Source: Bimuria novae-zelandiae CBS 107.79 (taxonomy: Eukaryota; Ascomycota; Dothideomycetes; Pleosporales; Didymosphaeriaceae). From it: 64,000 nt of DNA. A program made the translations under genes and the position numbers. A model generated the notes under the pieces. The model was not told the origin of the DNA, did no database searches, and was given only the letters and a program-made list of their open reading frames with translations. Location: NCBI GenBank assembly GCA_010015655.1, contig ML976669.1, positions 389,166-453,165 of the forward strand. The letters run 5' to 3'. This document shows positions 9,296 through 24,100 of the stretch, piece by piece; the first letter of the stretch is position 1; the number at the start of each line of letters is the position of its first letter.

Positions 9296-12200
9296 TGTAA
9301 CAGGAACAATCGCTCGTCGACACGAGAACCCTTGGCCAGTTAAGACAGGATTCGAGATTATCCGAAAACCGACACTCATCCGTATCGGACCAATTTCGGA
9401 TCTATCAGACTAATGGGGAACTATAAATCCGATTCGGACCTATTTCGGATCTATTAGACTGACGGTTAACCTATAGCAGATATGTGCTAGCTAGCTATCT
9501 AAGAAGAGATATATTTAGAGGAGCTTAGGGTCTTTATAGTTTAGTACCTTTTCCGTATCTTTTCGTACCAGGCCTATAGGTACTTAATTTATTTAAGGCT
9601 ACTTTCTTATACACGTACTCCTATATACCTTTACTAAGAGATACGCTAATATTAATTCTTTAAGTAACTTACGCTAATATATTGTATAGAAAAAGTTACT
9701 ACTACTAGTAATAGCTTTAAAGAATATTACTATAAAAATAAAATAGACCCGCGTTAGCGCATCCTTAGTTTTTTTTATAAGTAAAATTCTAGAGACCTTC
9801 TACTAACTAAAGTCTTTAGGTTTAGAACTCCTAATTATAGATAAATTAGGTTAATTTTAGAAAAGTCGCGTAGAGTTACGCTAAGGTAAAAAAGTAGTAA
9901 CTATTAATAACTTATAAACTTAAAATTAAACGTTAATATTTACTTTATTATTGTTAAGAATAGTACAGTAGGAGGCCTAGAGTTAGACTTAGAGAGACTA
10001 TTAGCCACCCCTAGAACCTTTAAAGAGCGAAGAAGACAAAGAAAGTAATAATACTTTAGATAATTTTATTATTAAACCTAGAGCTAATTTAGTTTAATCT
10101 ACTAACTTAGTAATAGCTCTTTAGAACTAACTGCGTTAAATATAAGCATAATTAAAGTAATTAACTAAAGAATCGTAAGCTAGGAACTAAGCCTAGCCTA
10201 TAATTAAATCGTCCCTAATAGGCCTCTAATACTAGTCCAAATCTCCCGCTATTATTATAGTAAAGCTATTTAAGCAAACTCCTAAGATAGAATTCTTAAT
10301 AAAAAAAAACTATCTTTCCTTAATAACAAGCATTAATTAGGGACTATCTTAAAATTAACGTAAATTACCATCTAAATAAACGTACTTATAAAGTATTAGT
10401 ATAAGAATATATATTTAGTACTGCTCGCAAATATTTAAAACCCTAGTACCTAGCTACTTTAGATACGTTATAGTTTAAGCATACTAAGGAAATAATTAAA
10501 CTACTATTATCCTTCTTTATATCTAGTAATAAAGAAGCTAAGTACTAGACTATATTTTAATACTTAAAAATAACCTTTAAGAAAACTTTCTTTGCCTTTA
10601 AGGCTAAGTTTATTAGTATAGTAATTTTAGGTAACGTTTATAAGAATAAATAGTCTTTACTTTTATAGGAAAAGATAACACTATCCTTAAAAGCTTTAAA
10701 TATATAATTTAAGCACTTATACAATAATTTCTTTAAAAAACATAATAGCCTACCTAATAGACTTTAACTTAGAAACGCGGAATATACTAACAAGACCTTT
10801 TACTTACTTTATAACTAGTATAAATTAACCTCTGCGTAAAAAGAACTATAAAGAAATATTTTACCCTATTACCCTAACTAAGGTATTATATAAGCTTATT
10901 AAGAAATCTACTCTAAACGCGCCCCAAGACAGGATAATCCTACTATTATAACTTCTAATAATATAAATAAGTTCTAACCCTTACTATAACTATAAAAAGT
11001 TAAAATATTTTATTAGAGATTGCCCTTAATCCCGCGTCCGTTAGATTAGAGTAAAACTAGACTCTAATTAAAAATACGTTAATATAGATAAGAAAGCATC
11101 CCTAGGAAATAAAGACGCCTAAGAAATGCTTTCGCCCTAGATATAAGTAAGTATAACCTTTCTAATATAGATTTGTTAAAGTTACTAAGAGGTCCCTACT
11201 TTTAAACCCCCCTTGTACTCTGTTTAAGCAGGTACGGGATCTAACTTAATGCCCTTATTAATACTAGTACCTAAGGTTTTCTTTTTATTAATTTTTAAAT
11301 TATAGCTTCTTTATCTTAATTACTTTATATTTTTATCTAAAAACTACTATATCGCATTATAGTTTAAGGGTTCTTAAATAAGATTCGTGTCCTAGTAGAC
11401 TAATATATTTATTTATATATAAAGTTAAATAGGCGAATAATTCGCAACTGCTCCTTTATAGTAATAGACTTAGGAATATAAGACTATATCTTAAGACTCT
11501 AATAGCTTAAGCCCTTTAAGCTTTAATTAGATATAAAGTAAAATTAGATTTTATAGCTAGTAAAGTATCCTAAGACCCATAATCCCTCTAAAACTATCTT
11601 AATATAGCTAGAATAGCTAATTTAAAACTTAGAGGTGTAGCAAGATATTTACCGCCAAGATATCCTATAAAAACAGAAATAATATTAGATAAAAAATAGT
11701 CCTATAGTAAATTATATTAAGGGCCTTATTTAACTACCTTATTCTCTTCCTCTAAGTAGGAAGATAGTATCCCTACCTTCTTAGAATCCTGCTTTAAAAC
11801 CTGCCTGTTCTGCATCTGCTCCGCAGACGATGCGGATGCCTATAATTACTCTTATTTTAGTAAACGCCTTTTACTTTAATATAAAAAAGCTAATTAATAA
11901 ATTCTTTACTACTTCTTTATACGAAATTAAACGCCTCTTAGACTATACATAAACTTAACGCCACGCTAAAGATCCTAAAAGTATTTATCTTATTAAAGAA
12001 TAACTTCCCTAGATATACTATTAGTATTAGAATATTTTTAGTAAGACTACAGCTAATAAGCTACCTACGTATTAACTATATAATTATAAGATTATGCTTA
12101 CTAAACCCCTTTTAAATAACTATAGTCCTCTATATAAATCTAGTTTAGAAGAACTAGAGGCTATTAAAAAGTACGTTCTAGAATATCTTTAAAAGGAATT

Positions 12201-15200
12201 TATTAAGTATAATTAAAGCCCTTTCGCGTCTTTCATCCTTTGTGTATAAAAGCTAAACAGAAATTTTTAAATATATATAAACTACTATAAACTTAACCTT
12301 CTAACCTAAAAGGACTCTTACTTAATTTTAAAAATTAATAAACTTTTAGCTTGCCCCTCTAAGGCTAAGATATTTACTAAATTTAATATTTAAGCTACTT
12401 TTAATAAATTTTTTATAGATCTTAAATTAGAAGAGTATACTATATTTTAGATTTAATAAAGAACTTACAAGTGCAAGGTATTACCTTTTAGGTTATATAA
12501 TAGACTAGCTACTTATTAGTAATATATAAATAATATTTTTATTAATTATTTTAATAACCTTTATATTGCGTACCTAGTTCACATCCTTATTTATTCTAAC
12601 ACTATTAAGGAACACATTAAGCACGTTTAGAAAGTGTTAGATTGTCTCGAGAAAGCTAGCCTCTAAGTCGATATCCTTAAAGGTGAATTCCATGTGACTC
12701 GGACCCGATACCTAGGTTATATCCTTACTAATACTGGTATAGAGGTAGATCCAGCTAAGGTAGAAGCACTACGGAACTAGAAAGCCCTTATAACTATAAT
12801 AGGCGTAAAGTTATTTCTTAAATTTACTAGGTTTTATTAGTAATTTATTAAGGACTTCTCCCGCATTGCGAAGCCTATTAGTACTTTATAAAATCTTTAG
12901 GTCCTATTTAAATAAAATTTAGAGTATAAAGTTACCTTTTAGTAAATTAAACAGGCGTTACTAGCTATCCCCACCCTCTATTACTTTAATCCTAAACTAC
13001 CTACTAGGGTAGAAATAGACGCATTAAATAGAGTAATTACAAGAATAATATCTTAGGAACATCTAGATAGAAAAGTTTAATTAGTAGCATTCTATAGTCA
13101 TGTCCTAACTAGATCCAAACTAAACTAGAAGATCTCTAATAAGGAATTATTTATTATTATTACTACTTTTATTAAGTGGCGCGTAGAACTTACTTTTACT
13201 TAAACTATAATTTAAGTTCTTTTAGATTATTAATCCTTAGAATACTTTATAACTACTAAGGTCTTTAATACTTATTAAGTTCGCTAGTACGAAATACTAC
13301 TCTTATTTAACTTTTAAATTAAATACACGCTAGGCAAAAGTAACGCTAAAGCTAATATCTTAAATTAATAAGAATAAGATCTTACGGACCTTAGGGATAT
13401 TTAAAATAATAATTATAGCTAAGTATTCCTAGGGCCTTATTAACTTAACCCTTAAATTAACTCCGACCTAGCCTAAACCTATATTAAGAAGTCTAATACT
13501 AAAGTCGACGTGTTTGCCTTATTAACTAATAAAGATATTATAAGTCTAGATTCTTATTAACTTATTAAAGTCTTGCTGTAGGAGAACTACCTTAAATTTA
13601 TTATAAAACGCTAGTCCCTACTAGAGAAATATTAGATTTAAAACAGTCTTATTCTATATAATAATAGACTATGCGTCCCTTCCGAATCTACTCTATATAC
13701 CCGCCTTATCCAGGAAATCCATAATTAGAAGTCACCGACTTATCTAGGTTATATAAAAACATACTAGTTACTCTCTTGAAAGTTCTACTAGAAGGGAATA
13801 GAAGCTACTTGTAAGTAATATATATAAAACTATATTCCTTGCTAACGTGCACACCTAAGGCAGACCCCTACTTTAGGGTTTTTATATCTATTACCTATCC
13901 CTAATAGGCCTATGCAACATCTATGCATTAATTTTAAAAAAATTCTAAAGATAAGACTAAATATAATTAGATTATAGCAGTTATTAATTATTTATTTAAA
14001 TAAGTAGTATCTATTTCTTACTATAAATTAAATAATGCCCGCGAAATAGCTAACTTATTTATATAATAGGGATACTAATTTAGACATGTTCTAGATTCTA
14101 TTATCTCTAATTAAGGTTCTTAGTTTATTTCTACATTCTAGTTAGAGTTTTATTAAATTATAGGCGTTAAAGTGAAGCTATCTACCGCGTATTATAAAGA
14201 GATAGATAGCCAGACAGAAATTATAAATAAGTTTATTAACTAGAGGCTACGCCCCTTCGTATCCTACTACTAGGATCACTAGAGTTTACTTCTACCCTTA
14301 ATTAATCGAGCGCAGATTATCTTACCTTATTTAGTTATTAGCATGTTACCCTACTAGATCCTGTATAGCTCTAAACCCAATTAAAGTTAGGATTAGAATC
14401 CTACCTTATTTACTAAGTCCTAGGATTATTTAAATATTAAAAATACTTAATTACTAGCTAAATAAATGCATGCCGCTTAGTAGCTAGTAAAGGAAAATAT
14501 AGAATAAGTATAAAACTAAATATAATTTAAAATTAATTAATACTATTACCTAGTTAACTAGAAAGTTAGTAATATAGTCTACCTAGACGCTTAAAACCTT
14601 ACGGTGTTAAGACCTAACTAAAAGCTATCTAATAAGTAGAAAGGCCCTTTTAAAGTAATAAAATAAGTTAGTTACTTATATAAACTCAAATTTCTTTTAG
14701 GGTCTTAAATTTATAATATCTTTACTTTATATCTCCTTTATAAAGATCCTTAAGACTTATTACTAGGCTAAGAAGCTCTAAAACCGCTAAGTATCCCTAT
14801 TAATAAAGTAGAAGAATAGGAAGTTAAGGAGATTTTAGCTAATAAGCTATCTTAAAATACTTTTAAATATAGAGTTAAGTAGGTAAGATATAACCTAGAT
14901 CTAGTATAGTATCCTATATTAAACTTTATAGGAGTCCCTTATAAATTAAGATAATTTTATAATAAGTATCTAAATTATCCTAGATCTCTAAAGGTATTAA
15001 GTTAGTAGATTTACTTATAAAAGCAAGGAATAGAGTAGCAGGCTTAAGAGTTTTAAATTTTAATAGTATAAGAAAGAAAAGAAAGAAAAATAAAAAAAAT
15101 CCAATCTTACTCCTTATCTAAATTAGAGGGCTTAAGTAGAGTACTTTTAAGGGTAGTAGGTGCCTTCTCTTTCCTCTTACCCTTTCCCTTCCCCTGATCC

Positions 15201-16429
15201 CCCTCTAAAGCCATCCTTATGGTGTCATAAAGATCATCCACTGCCTCCTCCACACGCCGCAGACGATCCTCCACCCGCATAGAAGCAAAATGCTGCGCGA
15301 GCAGCAATTCCACAGAGGTTAGTAGTATCCTCCCTACTAGTCCCCTCCTAATCCCGCAAAGCCTTCCTAAAAGTCTAAAATTTAGACTCCACGAAGTTAG
15401 GCACCTATCTAATCTATTATTAAAGTAGACTAGCATTAGAATTATTATACTTATAAAGTTATACTTCTTATTCTAAGCGGTGTAATAGCTATACATTTTA
15501 GAGGATAGCTTAGGGAACTTATAGTTAGGCACGTTACTATAACTAAACGCATATATATAGCGTAGATAGATAACTTAGTACGCTTTTAAAAGCGCTCTAA
15601 AAGGAGTACGGATAGGTATTATAAACTAAAATAGCTATTAGTAGCACGAACCCCTCTAAGATAGTCTTAAATACTTACTAAAGTTAAATTATTATAGGAT
15701 AATAAAGAAAAACCTAAGTCTTTAAAACCTACTTTTTTATATTTTACTAATTATAGCTCTATTTATTTATAAAAAAGAGTAACCCCTTACCTATAAATAC
15801 TTATAAAATTATATTATATAGGCATGCAACGTAATTACGTAGCTACTTTAAACATAGTTTTTTTTAGGTAGCTACGCGCATAACTAGTAAAATAAAATAA
15901 ATAAAAATTAACTAATTAGTAAAGTTATAATTACTATTATAATATTACTAACTACGCTAGTTACTAGAAATAGTAAAACGCGCGAAATAATTTATACATA
16001 GCATAAATAAAAGACTATCTATAAGTTATAAAGAAAGGGGTAGTATAACAGGAATAATTACTTATTAATATAAAAACTCTTAGCTAGTTAAGATAAGATT
16101 TAAGATTATTTAAAAACTAATACATATCTATATCGAACTAATTTTAGATCTATTAGACTAATGGGGAACTACCAATCTAATTTAGACTTATTTTAGATCT
16201 ATTAGACTAATAGTTAACCAATAGCAGATATGTGCTAGCTAGCTATCTAGAAAGAGGTATATTTAGAGGAGCTTAGGGCCTTTATAGTTTAGTATCTTTT
16301 CTATATTTTTTTATGCCAGGCCTATAGGCACTTAATTTATTTAAAACTACTTTCTTATACACGCACTCCTATATGCCTCTGCTAAGAGATACGCTAATAT
16401 TAATCCTTTAAGTAACCTGCACTAATATA
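9296..16429 (+). mobile_element. Structurally complete Gypsy LTR retrotransposon, RIP-inactivated
   Basis: Two LTRs of exactly 386 bp (9296-9681 and 16044-16429) are flanked by identical 5-bp duplications GCTAG (9291-9295 and 16430-16434). Internally on the plus strand: a gag region with a decayed zinc knuckle (about 10975-11025, YNYKKLKYFIRDCP); reverse transcriptase and RNase H at about 12100-13370 (YLVHILIYSNT replaces the YLDD box; later RTRYLGYILTNTGIEVD); an integrase at about 13560-14400 (HNWKSPTYLGY); and a chromodomain at about 14810-15000 (YRVKWVRYNLDLVWYP). A polypurine tract (aaagaaagggg) precedes the 3' LTR. Numerous stops, mainly TAG at tryptophan positions, make it non-functional. 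Total 7134 bp. Confidence 0.9.
15107..15436 (-). CDS. Antisense ORF inside the Gypsy element, 109 codons
   Basis: A minus-strand frame lies between the chromodomain and the 3' LTR of the element at 9296-16429, in a patch visibly less AT-rich than its surroundings. It encodes a charged segment VEDRLRRVEEAVDDLYDTIR (coiled-coil-like) and a basic GKGKGKRKEK tail. A second minus frame just upstream reads VPNFVESKF and FRKALRDWEG-like once RIP-type stops are ignored, so a longer antisense ORF with a frameshift may once have existed. No family is recognised. Confidence 0.3.
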   Translation of the reverse strand: MLVYFNNRLDRCLTSWSLNFRLLGRLCGIRRGLVGRILLTSVELLLAQHFASMRVEDRLRRVEEAVDDLYDTIRMALEGDQGKGKGKRKEKAPTTLKSTLLKPSNLDKE

Positions 16430-16563
16430 GCTAGCAGCTTTTAACATATTTATAGGTATAAGTAATTTTAAAACAGGCGTATTTAGCTAGTAAATAGAAA
16501 TTGCTAACATTACGATACAGATTTGGTGTTCACGTGGCAGCTCTCCTAATTGGCCATTTCAAT

Positions 16564-16652
16564 GTGGCCCGTGTACGGCAAATTTTGGCCATGCGGGGGA
16601 TACTAGAGACGGACTATCCCACGCACCAGTAAAATCGCCCACACACGGGCCA
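16564..16652. mobile_element. Miniature inverted-repeat element, 89 bp
   Basis: Starts TGGCCCGTGTAC and ends with CACACACGGGCCA; most of the element is a pair of inverted repeats. Its right arm, read on the minus strand, matches the 39 bases starting at 25802 (TGGCCCGTGTGCGGGCGATT and on) with two differences. Likely a MITE sharing termini with the element next to the Tc1/mariner pseudogene. Confidence 0.6.
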
Positions 16653-16949
16653 ACTAACCTGCGCTAATTAGCGCCTACCGTCGCAAAATAACAAAATTAT
16701 ATTATAGAACGTAGATTTTTTAATTACTAGCTAATTTATTAGTAAATTAAACACTACATTTTATATAAATATGCCAAAAAGGTGCCTCGCAAGTTAGTAA
16801 TAATCCTAATTTTATTAAATTAACTAAATATATAAAAAATTAAAGTTTTTTTACCTAATTTATTACGCCAGTTACTAACTAAGTAGTATCCTCTCCTTAT
16901 TAATAACAACAAAGTTAGACGCGCTTAATTACCTAAAGCTATTAATACT
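16653..16949. other. AT-rich spacer, nothing recognised
   Basis: Non-coding sequence between the miniature element and the first visible piggyBac homology; may include the piggyBac left end, but no TTAA-flanked terminal repeat could be identified. Confidence 0.3.
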
Positions 16950-18170
16950 AATAATTTTATTACTATTTTAGGTTTATTTTTAGACGCTAAGACGCTTAAT
17001 TATATAGCCTACCACACAAATTAGCACGCTAAGAAGCTCCGCTATAAGGCCCCCAAGGAGCCATACGCGCGAGGATGGAAGCCGACGTCGCCCACCAAGC
17101 TGTATACCTTCTTCGCGATAGTGATATATATGGACGTCCACCAAGAGCCATCCCTCTGCGAGTACTGGGAAAAGAAACATGCCAACGCGCCTACACATAG
17201 CGTCAACAACTACATGTCGGAGACTCGATTTGAGCAGCTAGATCGCTACTTGTACTATACAGAAGTCAAACAATCGTTCAAATCACCCTTTGGCCGCGTG
17301 TGGGATCTCTCTGAGCATATACGCAAGCGATCCCTCGAGTTGTGGCATCCTGGTAAGCAAGTATAGTTATTACAGGCCTTTTAACTGACTATAGTATCTA
17401 GGTAAGCACCTTTGCGTTGACGAGGCTATAGCTAGGTTCATTGGACGCGCCAGCGAGATTATAAAAATTAAGACAAAGCCTACACCTAAGGGATACAAGG
17501 TATAGGTCCTCGCAGGCGACGGCGTCGTACTTAACTGGTTATTCCATGCTAAAGGCGCTGGCCGTGGGCCCGTTAATCTCCTCGACGTTTCCTTAGCTAA
17601 GATGCCAGCTTTTACGCCCACAGAATCTGTCCCTGTTACTCTCGTACTTGCTAAAAATGCTATCGACAAGCGTCTCTTCGCATCGGGCCGCCATATTGTG
17701 TGGGACGACAATCTCTTCAACACGGCCCCTATACTTAAATACCTAAGAAAGGAGGGCGTTGGCTGCGCTAGTACTATTAGAATGATAATAGTAAAGACTA
17801 AGGGTTGCTTTAAGGATAACACTAGGGCTAAGACGCAGGCCAAAGAGCCTATAATAAGGGCTTATAGCTAGGAAAAACTAGCTAAAGAGCGCTTTAATAG
17901 CGATTTAGTATAGCTTAAAACGCAATTCTCGCATAGGCTAAAGTAAGGGGAAGCCTACTAGGCTCTTTTAGCTTATAAGATAGTACTATAAGCTGCCTAG
18001 CGGGATTCTTAAGTAGTACTATTTGCTATAACTGTCGCCGATAGTAAGTTACTTAATAATATGCTAAGTTAAAGCTTATAATAGTTACTACTAGGTATTA
18101 CCTACGTTTAATGCCGACAACGACGGCCTGCTAAAGCCTCTTATAATAAGAAGCCCTTTAAGAAGGCCTT

Positions 18171-21100
18171 TGTATTGGCGCTAGTTACTTAAAGGATCTA
18201 TATAGGTAATTCTACTATAGAGGTATATGGGAGTGCGTGGTTAAGAGGGAAAACTAAGATACGATTAAGTGATAATAGGCCTAGTATAAAAGAATATAAA
18301 AAAGGTACCAAACTATGTACAAGGAGAGGAGGATCTAAATATAAAAAAGCAATTTAAAAATATCTATTTAAGCTAATAGAATAGTAGTGTAACTACATGC
18401 TTTAAAGAGGAAAGTCTAAGACCTATAGCAAGGCTAAAGCTAAAAGTAAAGCTATTATTAAGTTAAATATAAGTCTAATATAAAGAGGTATTAGGAGAAT
18501 TATCGCGGTCTCTAAATATAATTAGCTAAGTAAGAAGGATTACGTAGTTTTAATTTTATTATATTACCCCCTTTTTTAGAAAGGTAGATAGTCCCTTATT
18601 TACGTTATATTATACGAGTTCTATATTTATATTAGTAAAGTAGTCCACTTTAAGCTTGCCTCTTTTTCCTTATCTACTCTGCTTTATAACGTCTAAGTTA
18701 AAGGAGTAGTTAATGTTATCTTGTTATTTCTTAGTATTGTATTATAGAGTTCTATTATTATTATAATACGTTTCCTACTCTACTCCGAGTTCCTACTATT
18801 GTATCCATTTCTCGAGTGCTGCCGGTGGACCTGGACGATGTGGATATTTTTTATAAAAGTCTCTAAGTTTGTGAGGCGCTCCTATGAAATTGCCTGCTAG
18901 GTACTAAGTAGGATCTAGGTCGTGTCTAAGCCAGCGCACTTAATACTTTAGTAACTTACGTACTAGCTTGCTAGTAAGAATCTCTTTAACTTCCTATTCC
19001 TTAATACTATTAATAGGGATTACTAGAGGTTTAGGAGCTTTTTATCCTGATAAAGGATCTTGCGGATCCTTACACAGTAGTTTAGAAGCGAAGACGTTAT
19101 GTATCCGTGAACCTAGTGGCAGTTCTAGGCGATAAGAATAGCTAACTTTTTTAAAGACTTTAAAAGGGCCTTCTTACTTATTAGACAACTTTTAGCTTAG
19201 CCTGTCTATAGTACGGTTTTAAGTTTCGAGATAGACTATATTACCTATATCTTAATCTACTAGTCTGCGATGTTAATTAACAGCAGATTATATTAGGTCT
19301 TAGGCTTACTCTATATTATTCTTAGCTAGCTCTTAAGCAGCATGCATACGCTAAGTAAGTTACTTTATATTTTAGAAGTTTTAGTTATCTTAAGGAGCTT
19401 AGGGTGTAGACTTATCTTAATCCTAGCTTTGCCTTAGCTTAGAGCCGTATAGGATTTAGTATAGTAATATTCTAATAGTAGAATAGGGACGTGTTACCTA
19501 GGCTCTATTAATTAGAGATAGTAATAAACTCTAGTTATCTTAGTAGTAAGTAAGAAAGGGTTAGAACTATTAATTAATATATTTATTTATAATTTTAGTC
19601 TAACTATTTATCTCCTTGTAGTAAGCAATTAACAACTTAATTTTTACTTTAAGTATTTTATAAAATTTAGACTAGAAGCTTAACACGAATTAAAGTTCTT
19701 TATTTAAAATAATAGTCTTTAGGGTATGTCTAAAGCGATATACCTACTATATAAAAAGTTTAGCTATACCTTAAGCGTTAATTATTTTATAATAAGGTAT
19801 AGATACTGCCTGCTTTAAAAGGCGGTTAATTATAACTATAATCTAATTATATCTAGACTTATTTTTTTTTAAATCTTTAAAATCAATGCACAGGTGCAGT
19901 ATTAGTTAATTAGGAACTAGAAGAGGGTGTAGTATTCTAGTAGGTTAGGTCTATCTTAAATATACTTGTCGGCAAACTATATAGTTCTATATATAGCGTT
20001 TGCAGGTTTCTTCAATATATTTTTAGTAGTATTTGCGGGCGAAAAGTTGGTACGTCTTTATATAGCTAGGGTGGACGATAGATTTCTGGTCGTGGACTTC
20101 TTAAATAAGGCGAGTATACAGGGCAGAATCGGAGTTAATATAAAAATAGTCATTATATAATAATAAGCCGTCTCTAATATAGAAGCTAGATAGAAGGAAT
20201 TTTTATTCTAATAAGAATTTATTTTAGTTTTTTTTTAGCAGGACTTCGATTGTAGCATGGGAGTTAAGATCTATAATAGCTTAATCTTTAGCTATAGTAA
20301 AGATTTCTGCCTTGGTTACTATATCCTAAATATATTAGCTTGCCAGTTCGGCGTTAATTCGGCTGTCTAGCTAATAGAGACTAGGTAAAACACGAGAATA
20401 GTTATCCTACTAAGTAGCTTTTAAACTAACTAAGTCCTATTCTTAGTAACTTAAGATATTAGCTCTGGCGTTATTCTTCCCGGGTAAGTACTTAATTTAG
20501 AAGTTAAAGGACGCCAGGAGTTTAGACTATTTAGTTTATTAAGTATTTAGAACTTTAGTAGTTATAAAGTATTCTACGGAGCAGTAGTCTAATAATATCT
20601 GAATTAAAGTTTATACTAAGGTAAGTTTAGTACGCCACTTATTAAAAGTAGTAATAATAATAATAAAAAGTTTCTTATTATAGATTTCCTAGTTTAGTTC
20701 GGCTCTAGTTAGAACGTGACTATAGAACGTAACAAGGTAAGCTTTACTATTAAAGTGTTATTAAGAAAGTATTTTAGATACAACTCCATTAGATGCGTCT
20801 GTTTTAACTATAGTAAGGAGTTTAGAGTTAAAATAGTAAAGCATAGGAATCTTTAGCAAGACGTTCTTAATTTACTAAAATAACTAATTATACTCTAAAT
20901 TCTATTTAAAAGAAACCTAAGGACTCTAGAGGGAACTTATTAGTCTTACTAATTAGGCAAAGTCTTTAACAAACTAGTAGTAAAATCTAGTAAATTCTAG
21001 AAATAATTTTACACTAGTAATAGTAGTAAGTTATTCCTAGTTTCTAAGGACCTCGACCTTGTCAAGGTTAACTTTTAGGCTAGTATTAGTTAAGATATAA

Positions 21101-24100
21101 CTTAGGTATTAGACTTAATTTATATAGAATTTACTTTCCTTAATATTAACCTGCAGACTAGCTTTCCTTAGGTAGTATAGTACCTTTTTAACTTATTCTA
21201 CGTGCTCCTTATACGTCTCGGAGTAGATAAAGATATTATTTAGGTAGGCGATATAAAAATTATCTAGGTATTTTAAGAGAACATTATTTATATAGTATTA
21301 ATAACTTATAGGTCTATTACAAAGTCTAAAGGGTATGACTTTATACTTATATATTCTATATCTAGTTTAGAAAGTAGTATATTCTTCTAATCTAGGATCT
21401 ATCTTAATCTTATTAAAAGCGGCACGAATGTCTAACTTTGTGAAGGACTTGGCTTTAAAGGACCGGGCTAGTAGTTTGTTTATACAGGGTATTAAATACG
21501 CGTCCTTATAAGTTAGTGCGTTAAGCTTCTAATAGTCTATATAAATACAGAGGTCCCTATTTATCTTTCTTACATAAAGGATTAGAGAGGCGAAAGGACT
21601 ATAAATTTACTTAATAAATCCCATCTTAAGGTACTTAATAATATAGGCCTTAAGAGCTTTAAGTTCCTTAAGACTAAACTTGTATAGAGGGCTGTACGCG
21701 TTTAGAAGTAGTTTAAATAAAATAATTTTATAATTATAGGACTAGTGTTTTAGTAGTTAATTTATAGCTATTTTGCTAAACACATCCTAAAATTTATTAT
21801 AGATATAGGGTAGGCGTTTATCTAGAAGTTTTTTATTACTAGGTTTATCCTTAAGGGTAGAGTTCTAAAGGTAGTTAGATACCTGTTTAATTTTATAAAG
21901 AAAAGTAGTAAAATATTTTATATTAAAATAAAAGGCGTTAGCTAATATAAGAGCGATTAAGACAGGTTAATCTAAGAATTAAGGCAGAGCTAAGCTAGAT
22001 ATAATATTATAGTATTTATACGCTTTGGAAATAGGCATGGGCGGGTCTAAAGCAAGAGTTCGAGACGACGTCGTCGCGGTCTTTGTATATCTTAGCGATA
22101 GGCATGGGATACGCGGAAGCCAAAACAGATCCCGTATCCTATATAAAGAAGGGCTTTGCCGCCTCTAGTATTCCTCCTGTTCCTAGAGGGTGTCACGTTA
22201 TCGTATGTCTTGTTCTGTTTCCTGGCTAGGAACTAGGTGTTCTATTTGTATTAGGATAGTGTTAAGATCCCAAAGAGGTAGCTATTCTCTAAGGGGCTAA
22301 GGTTGGTTCTCGGGCAGGAGTACTGGTAGGACGGGGAAGGGTTGTAGTGATAGCTTGCGCCTGTCACTAAGGGCGTTGGTATCGAAGGTGTGTACAGCAC
22401 AATCAAATCAACAAGGTTGCTTATTCAGATCCAAACGATAGATTGATAAACAGGTTGAACACACATATCCAGAGGGATATTCGAGCTCTCTATATACCCG
22501 TAGGCTTTCTTCTGTCATCACCCGTTTCTGTGCCATCATGACCTTGGTCTGATGGTACTGGCATCAGTGATGGTACTGCCATCACTGTCTTGGCGTGATG
22601 GTGTGGCTTGGCGTGAGGGTACATCACGTGACCTCGGTAGTGCGGTCCCACTATGGGTTACCCCGCCATGGCCGCCGTTGGCCCTCCTTTACTGCCGCTC
22701 GTTCAGATCCTAACAGATAGTCTTTGCGGGATCGTAGTTTTAAGGGTACTTTAGAGGCTATATAATTTAGTTCTACTAAGTATTAAAGTAAAGTTAAAAG
22801 CGCTTTATTTATCTTAAGCTAATAATATAGTCTTAAATGCCTAGATCTATAATAATAAAGGGGTAGTTTTAGATTATCCTCTTATTAATCTTTATATAGA
22901 GGCGAATATAAGAGTCTATAGGAACTTTAAGTTAATTTAAAAAGCCCTTTACTATAATATAATAAGGTAGCTTCTAAATAGGTTCCTAAAGAGAGCAAGA
23001 TAAGAAATATATAAAAAAAGAGTTTAAAAAAAGAAAACCTTAGGCGCTAGTATTAATAAGGGCATAAAACTAAATACTATATCCTCTAAAATAGAGCATA
23101 ATAGTATTTTAAAAGTGTGGTCCTCCTAACAGGTGCGAGAGGTTAGTCTTAGATAAGTTATATCTATTTATACCTAAGGCGGGTATTTTTCCTAGGCGTA
23201 GTTATTTCTTAATAGCGTTAATTTACTAGCGTTAACAAACTCATTCTTAGAGTCTATATACACTCTAATTTTCACGTGGGTTAGGACATTCGCGGGCGAA
23301 ATATCCTATCTAGCTATAATTATAATAAGCCTTAAAGGCTAGTTACTAAGGTGCGGTAGGTGTTTTGTCTTAGACAGGTTTTAGTATAGATTTTCTAGAT
23401 AGCATATAGAGGGTTTTACTGCATAATAGTGCATTTCCACTTAAATTTCCCCTTAATTTCTTAATACTAGACTTAGTTCGAGAGCTATATTAATTACTTA
23501 GGAAGTTAAAGTAGTATTAGGTTAAAGAATTTTACCTTTTAAAATTAAAGGCTAAGAGATATATTACTATTTTATTAAAAAAGTTATTTTAAAGAGGCTT
23601 AAACTTAATATTTAGAGCCTTTAAGGACACCGTTATCTTTTTCTATAAGTAAAGAGCCTATTTATCTTTATAAGGAACTTTGCCTTAAACTTAGTAAAAG
23701 TCTCCTTAGAGGTTATTTCTAACCTCTAAAACTAGGTCTAATACTTAGCCTCCTTATTACTAAAAGTAAAAAAAGTTATATGTGACGTAATTATTTCTTC
23801 TATATTCCTAAACTGTACCTTTTTTAAGGTAGATAAGTACTAGGATTTTAAGTATTTGTAAGCCACGCCTGTCGTATATCCTTATACTAATACTACATAA
23901 TATTATTTAGATTAAAAATAGTTTAAGTTAATCTTAAGTTAATTTTAGATTAAAGCTTATTATTAGCGAAAGGTAAGATTAGTCATATTTAATAAGGGCT
24001 TAATTATTAGGGTCCGTTTAGATAGTTTAACGCAGTACAGACTAGGGGATAGGAATTAGGTATAGCCTTACGTAGGTGCTACGTTGGGGACTATAGAAGA

